Shown here: positions 1 through 64,000 of the stretch, piece after piece | How the letters are laid out: every line of letters starts with the position of its first letter | Numbering within the stretch: position 1 is the first letter of the stretch | Origin: Cyprinodon diabolis | Lineage: Eukaryota > Chordata > Actinopteri > Cyprinodontiformes > Cyprinodontidae | Assembly: GCA_030533445.1 (NCBI GenBank) | Contig: CM060068.1 | Span: 36,687,010-36,751,009, forward strand | Direction: 5' to 3' | Length of the DNA stretch: 64,000 nt | Made by a program: the position numbers and the translations under genes | The notes under the pieces: generated by a model | Seen by the model: the letters and a program-made list of their open reading frames with translations, nothing else | What the model was told of the DNA's origin: nothing | Databases searched by the model: none

Positions 1-24
1 AAGAAGACGTTTGCCTCTCATGAA

Positions 25-839
25 TATACTGTAGGTGTAACAAAGAATTTGGGGGAACAAAATGTGGCTCTGATCCCTCCAACTGGATTGGCCATGGAGG
101 TCACCTGGGGTTGTTAATGGTCGTTAGAGGGGTTCTGATGGGTCGTTAACTCCCTCGTCAGAGTGGTTTTGGTCACATGCCTCATTAAAGTGTGAGCCAC
201 TTGAGGGCAGATGAGAGGTGAATCTTCTGGGTATTGTCTCCTAAAAATGCTTTGTAAGCAGGTTCAACATTATGTCTGAGACTATGTCTAAGACCACCTC
301 CTCTGTTGAGAGTTTTTCCAGATTAACAAAGATGGCTTCCTTAACCCATCGCTCAAACCATCTTTCTTTCTTACCAAGAATGTGGACATTGTTGTCCTCA
401 AATGAGTGTCCTTCATCCTTCAGTTGTTAGAGAACAGCTGAGTCCTGTCCTGAGGAGTTGGCCCTCCTGTCTTGAGCCATGCACTTTTGTAGCGGTTGCT
501 TGGTCTCGCCAATGCACCTTTTTTGGAGACTCCAGCAACACATGGAATGATGATGTACCTTCTTCTTTTTTCTTCCCTCTCAGCAGAACTCTAGTGGCTT
601 GTTTTTATTGACAGTAGACTGACAGGAAAGGGGGCATGAGAGTGGGGAAGAGACATGCGGGAAAGGACCACAGGCCAGACTCGAATCCGGGTCGCCCGCG
701 TCGAGGACCAAGGCCAACATAAATTGGTTGTGTGCGCTAACCACTGCGCCACCAAAGCACGCCCAGCAGACCTCTTGTTGGTTTTTAAAAAAACCCATCT
801 GGGAAGATCACAGTTACAGATTGTTACACCTACAGTATA
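25..839 (-). mobile_element. Decayed Penelope-like element fragment with 18-bp inverted ends
   Basis: The minus strand from about 540 down to 290 translates, with a frameshift, into a GIY-YIG-type endonuclease region. It begins CIGETKQPLQK and continues, in another frame, with GHSFEDNNVHIL and RWFERWVKEAI, which is the usual end of Penelope-like retroelement proteins in fish. The sequence at 25-42 is the exact reverse complement of 822-839 (18 bp), marking likely ends of the unit. A tRNA-derived SINE interrupts it. The element is broken and lies in an intron of neb. Family assignment is from remembered motif similarity, not a search. Confidence 0.7.
601..768 (-). mobile_element. tRNA-derived SINE inside the Penelope-like fragment
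   Basis: Read on the minus strand, the head GGTGGCGCAGTGGTTAGCGC matches an RNA polymerase III A box. It is followed about 45 bases later by a B-box-like GGATTCGAGTCT, a pyrimidine-rich body (GCATGTCTCTTCCCC) and a tail ending GTCAATAAAAAC. This is the standard structure of a fish tRNA-derived SINE. It is not a functional tRNA gene, because the acceptor and anticodon stems do not form a normal cloverleaf by eye. A degenerate relative lies at 35673-35848. Confidence 0.75.
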
Positions 840-1046
840 ATAATCTCTGTGCTCCCAACCACTAGTTATAACTGAAAAATGAGTGGCAAAACATCTTCAT
901 CAAAACTACACGTCTAGTTGCCTAAATTGAACTTGTTTAAGCTTCACCATGACCTGCAAGACTGAGAATCTTCACCGATGCATTTCAAAGTGAATTTCTT
1001 TTGGAAAACTTCTGTCCAGCTTTGACTAAATTTAGTATCTTTACAG

Positions 1047-60504
<59,458 letters not shown>

Positions 60505-61190
60505 AGAAGGAGCCCGCCCGTTGTCCCTCCAGAGTGGGCGAGACCCCATCCACAGGGCAAGCTGACCGGTCCTCCTGCCATCACCACTGTGGCTTTAGTG
60601 CAATCTGTAGCTTTTCACCTTCTTGTTGCTCTTCAACGTTTATTGGAAATTGTGTTGCACTTCCTGTTTTAGTCTGTTGTACTTCACATGCTGCTGCTGC
60701 TGCCGTTCTTCCTGTGGATGTGACATAAGCTTCATGACGTGACATAATAACCGGTTTCACCGAAACATGCCTACTATAAAATACAGACTGTTTTAGATCG
60801 TTCCAAGGTTCTGTTGTGGAAAAAGCACGGCTCTCCAACAGACAGCTCCGACCTACTGCTTTGTACATTTCAACCATTTGATAGCGTAATTTAATGTACT
60901 GTTTATGTCTGAACTTCAGAGCATTTTCCTCTAAAAGCTCTGGACTAGAACCAGTAATGACTAATGAAGAACTGGATGAATAAATTAAGAGTTAAGTTGC
61001 CATCCATCTCCTCCATGATCAAACCGCTCCTAAAGAGTTGTACGAAATAAGCATCAGTTTTCCCTCCTTTCTAAGGAAGGCTGGCTAACAGCATTATTCT
61101 GTGTGCTTTGTTTCTTCTGATGATCTGGGTCTTGGCTAAGGCTCGTCCTCCACCTTTAATCTGTAGTTAATAAAGCACAACAGCTCCTGC
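60505..61190 (+). other. neb: neb 3' UTR with two polyadenylation signals
   Basis: AATAAA occurs at 60979-60984 and again at 61169-61174. The second is followed by a GT/T-rich stretch and is the better candidate for the main cleavage site, which would fall near 61190. No coding potential. The extent is inferred from the signals only. Confidence 0.6.
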
Positions 61191-61984
61191 AGCATTCTGA
61201 CTCCTTCCTTTCATTGCTCTTCATCATTTATTTTGTTTTATTCACATCCAAACATTTGGTGACTTGAGTCTTTAGGAAACCTTTGAGATGATGGTCATCT
61301 TTTTATAGGAAAAATGTGTTGCTCATCTGTTGTTCAATCTCATCTCTTGAGATCAGTTTGAGCTTCTCATATTCGTATCATTTGCTTCTGAGTTACCCGT
61401 CCTAAGGGTCCCTCAGGAGCAAGAGATAAGTTAAAAAGAGACAAGACATCACAAAAACATTAAGAGTTGAGAAAATCATTTGAGCACCATTTCATTAGGA
61501 AAAGAGATCTCACAGTGGTAAATGACCAAAGCACTTCTCACTACATTCAGTCATTCGCCCGAGGACACGACGACACTGAAATCCAGAACCAGGGCTTCAA
61601 CTGACAACCCTCTGGTTGCAGTTTTCTGAATACGAAATAAAGAATGAGATGAGATGAATTTGAATAAGCAGTGAGAGATAGCATTTTTTTTGCCTCAATG
61701 AGGCATAACTGAGACACTGGATCCAAATAAGGAGATGAAATTGAGGCTTTTGCACATTGTTTTATTTTTCTCTTAGTTGATATCTGGAAAAAAAGAGCTG
61801 TAAAGGAATTTAGAGAACTCATAACTCACTGTGAGACTTAAGGTGTTTCTAAGGAGAGAAATTTGAGAAGAATAAGAAAACCTCTCTGGTCTCAATCAGT
61901 CCTCATTTATATCTAGGAGATGTAAATGTGACAAAAAGGAGATCTAATCTTCAATTTTGATTTCCCACAAAGTAAAAGAAAATT
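61191..61984 (+). other. Intergenic sequence downstream of neb
   Basis: AT-rich, no gene seen. A stretch around 61550-61625 (GAACCAGGGCTTCAACTGAC) looks like a worn tRNA-SINE-type B-box region but is too degenerate to call. Confidence 0.5.
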
Positions 61985-64000
61985 AATGCACCAGATCACT
62001 ATATACATGCACTATGGTCATGCACTCCTGGCTGGGGGTCTGCCCTTGGTGCTTGATGCCTTGCTCCCCAGGTGGAGAATATGGTGTTTATTAGGGTCAG
62101 TAGCTGGCATCCTGGGAGAAACCCGTCTGGGACATCAGAGGGTGTGGCCCCAACCTTCCTGGCGGGAGCGGCTGGCTGGCGTGGCTCTACGGCAGGTAGG
62201 ATACGATCACCGTGCCAGGATGCATCTCTGCTCAGCATGTGGCCTATGCCTACAGTTGGCTGGGGGACTGCTCGGGGGTGCCTGGCACCTGGGCTCAGAT
62301 GGCTGGCATGCAATTCTCAGCCTAGAGAGGTGGATTACCTGGGTTGTTGCTTTAAGGAACTTCACTGAATTTTATTTTCCTTGCACCATTTCTCTCTCCT
62401 GTCAACAGCCACACTTTATAACAGATGACTGTAACGTCAGCACTTTGGTGGGATATAGAGTTGCTTTCAGCTCTGGGCACAGGAGAGCTCCAAGATGGTC
62501 CTATATTTTGCATTGAAGAGGAGCTTCTGTACATATACAACTTTTAACAAGAGTCTGGGGGCAAATATAATTCCACCCTTAATTAATTCAGATCCAAAAA
62601 GCTTAATTTATATTTTTATGTAATCTAACCAAACTACACAATCCCAGTATAAGTGAAAGTAGGACAGAAGACGAAACAATCATTGCTAAAAGTATGACAA
62701 TACATTTCCTGTATCAACAGGAAGTCACCAGATCTCAATCTAAAGACCATCCTTTCCATGTGATGTCAAAACAACCCAGGATTAGCAAGGTGTACCTAAT
62801 AAACTGGTCTGCACCACCCAGGGTGCAGACCAAGAAGCAGAGTTGTAGTTTAACACACATCTCTGCAGCTTCTCTACTGTTACCCACTCTTTACTCCATC
62901 CAGACAGTGTCTTGCCCACGACCAAAATCTAATAAATTAGCAAAGATTCCCAAAGGAGTAAATCATGATAATCTAATTAAAATCAAAATAACTCCAATTG
63001 GGGAAAAAGTTAAAACGATTAAATGTGGTCTGTTTAACATAAGATCTCTTTCCTCTAAAAGTCTGCTAATTAATGACTTGATTTGTGATAATCACATTGA
63101 TTCATGTTGCCTTACAGAAACCTGGCTGCAGCAAGAGGATTATGTGAGCATAAATGAGGCAACTCCTTCAAGCTATTTAAATTTTCACATACCCAGAAGT
63201 TCTGGGCGAGGAGGAGGAGTAGCAACAATCTTCCAGTCTGACTTACTGATTACTCCCAAAACAGTTAATACCTACAACTCTTTTGAACATTTAACCCTTA
63301 ATTTCCCTGATCCAAATTTCAAGGCAAGAAAACCTCTTCTTTTTGTAACTTTGTATCGTCCACCAGGTCCTTACTCTGAGATTTTAACATCCATGCTGAC
63401 ATTGAAGGCGATAGCTTAAGAGCAGCCTTTAATGCTATCTTAGACACTATTGGCTTTATTCAAAATGTGAATAGTCCCACACATTCTCATCTTCATACTT
63501 TGGATCTTGTGCTGACATACGGCATAGAATGTGAAGAAATAACAGTATTTCCTCACAACCCTTTCCTCTCTGACCACTTTCTGATAACCTTCAGGATTAC
63601 TTTAACAGAGTTCTCCTCCCCCAAAAGAAGGTTCAATTTTAGTAGATCTTTATCAGATAGTGCAGTTATACATTTTAAAGAATCTGCTTCACTTTCTCTC
63701 TCCTCTGTGTCGCTGAGCAGTGCTGCAGAGTGCAAAAGCATAGCTTATTCCCCTTCACAGGTTGATGATTTTGTTGATGAGGTTGCTAGTTCTCTGAGTA
63801 CTGCTTGAGACAACGCAGCTCCTTTGAAAATGAAAACCGTTAAAAATAGAAAGCTTGCTCCTTGGTTTAACGCACATCTGCGCACTTTGAAGCAAAATGC
63901 TAGGAAACTGGAGAGAAAATATCGCTCCACAGGCCTGTGGGAGTCCTTCCTAGTCTGGAAAGATAGTTAACTGCAGTATAAGAGGACCCTTTGTAAAGCA
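61985..64000 (+). mobile_element. Decayed L2-like LINE, 5' part, cut by the window end
   Basis: A GC-rich leader (about 61985-62380) precedes a broken frame. 62694-63419 encodes a non-LTR endonuclease: [11 protein letters not shown] (63027 on), [24 protein letters not shown] and [10 protein letters not shown]. The reading then resumes in another frame with [24 protein letters not shown] and the catalytic SDH motif as FLSDHFLITF (63563-63600), and APWFNAHLRTLKQNARKLE follows. Between PYSE and FNIH about 40 residues are missing, including the GDFN motif, and stops occur at 63806 and 63967. It is pseudogenised. Reverse transcriptase would lie beyond 64000. Confidence 0.82.

Noticed and set aside
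741..767. tRNA-like A box and B box (also at 35673 and 46040-46085)
   Set aside because: Each is the head of a SINE with a SINE body and tail. None forms a complete cloverleaf, so they are not tRNA genes.
61986..62516. A 176-residue plus-strand open frame downstream of neb
   Set aside because: Composition is glycine/tryptophan/leucine-rich low-complexity typical of GC-rich LINE leaders, there is no domain, and it lies directly upstream of the LINE endonuclease.
62789..62812. GTGTACCTAATAAACTGGTC resembles the terminus of the Tc1 element at 38471
   Set aside because: Only about 17 bases match, there is no partner end or TA duplication, and it sits within the LINE reading frame, so chance or a tiny remnant cannot be separated.

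Overview
The window is vertebrate nuclear DNA, almost certainly from a teleost fish. Nearly all of it is the 3' two thirds or so of one plus-strand gene, nebulin (neb), the giant thin-filament protein of skeletal muscle. I can place 96 coding exons (1047-60504). By my arithmetic they total 12,669 nt, or 4,222 codons plus a TAA stop. The 5' end of the gene lies upstream of the window. The teleost call rests on the transposon load: two Tc1-like elements with open transposase frames and one decayed copy, L2-like and Rex/CR1-like LINE pieces, a Penelope-like fragment, tRNA-derived SINEs, a hAT element and a dense small MITE family. I cannot name the species.

Layout. 1-1046 is an intron with a Penelope-like fragment carrying a SINE. 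1047-21280 holds twelve complete seven-module super-repeats (R1-R7; about 243 residues each). The first eight use a fused 312-bp exon for R3-R5, and the first six also use a fused 204-bp exon for R6-R7. From the ninth super-repeat on, the genes modules split toward one exon each, and the R6 motif changes from GxGW to GxGC. 23301-47038 holds 23 single-module exons separated by increasingly transposon-rich introns. 47396-54032 holds seven 93-bp (31-residue) Z-disk type modules, two pairs of which sit in a tandem duplication with a period of about 2.6 kb. 54440-60504 encodes the last modules, the linker region including a serine-rich part, and the C-terminal SH3 domain with the stop codon. 60505 to about 61190 is the 3' UTR, and 61985-64000 is a decayed L2-like LINE cut by the window edge.

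Every repeat exon is a multiple of three and all junctions are phase 0 up to the exon starting at 55818, so skipping any module exon preserves the frame. Two introns use GC donors. The modules bind actin along the thin filament, R6-type modules carry the super-repeat (tropomyosin/troponin) signature, and the C-terminus anchors in the Z-disk.

I found no new multi-gene system. The observations most worth checking are tract-limited homogenisation between adjacent super-repeats, the Z-disk exon-pair duplication, the coincident change in exon structure and R6 motif, the two GC-AG introns, a Tc1 element whose ends come from different families, a second Tc1 with an intact DD36E-type transposase, and a datable nested hAT-in-LINE insertion.
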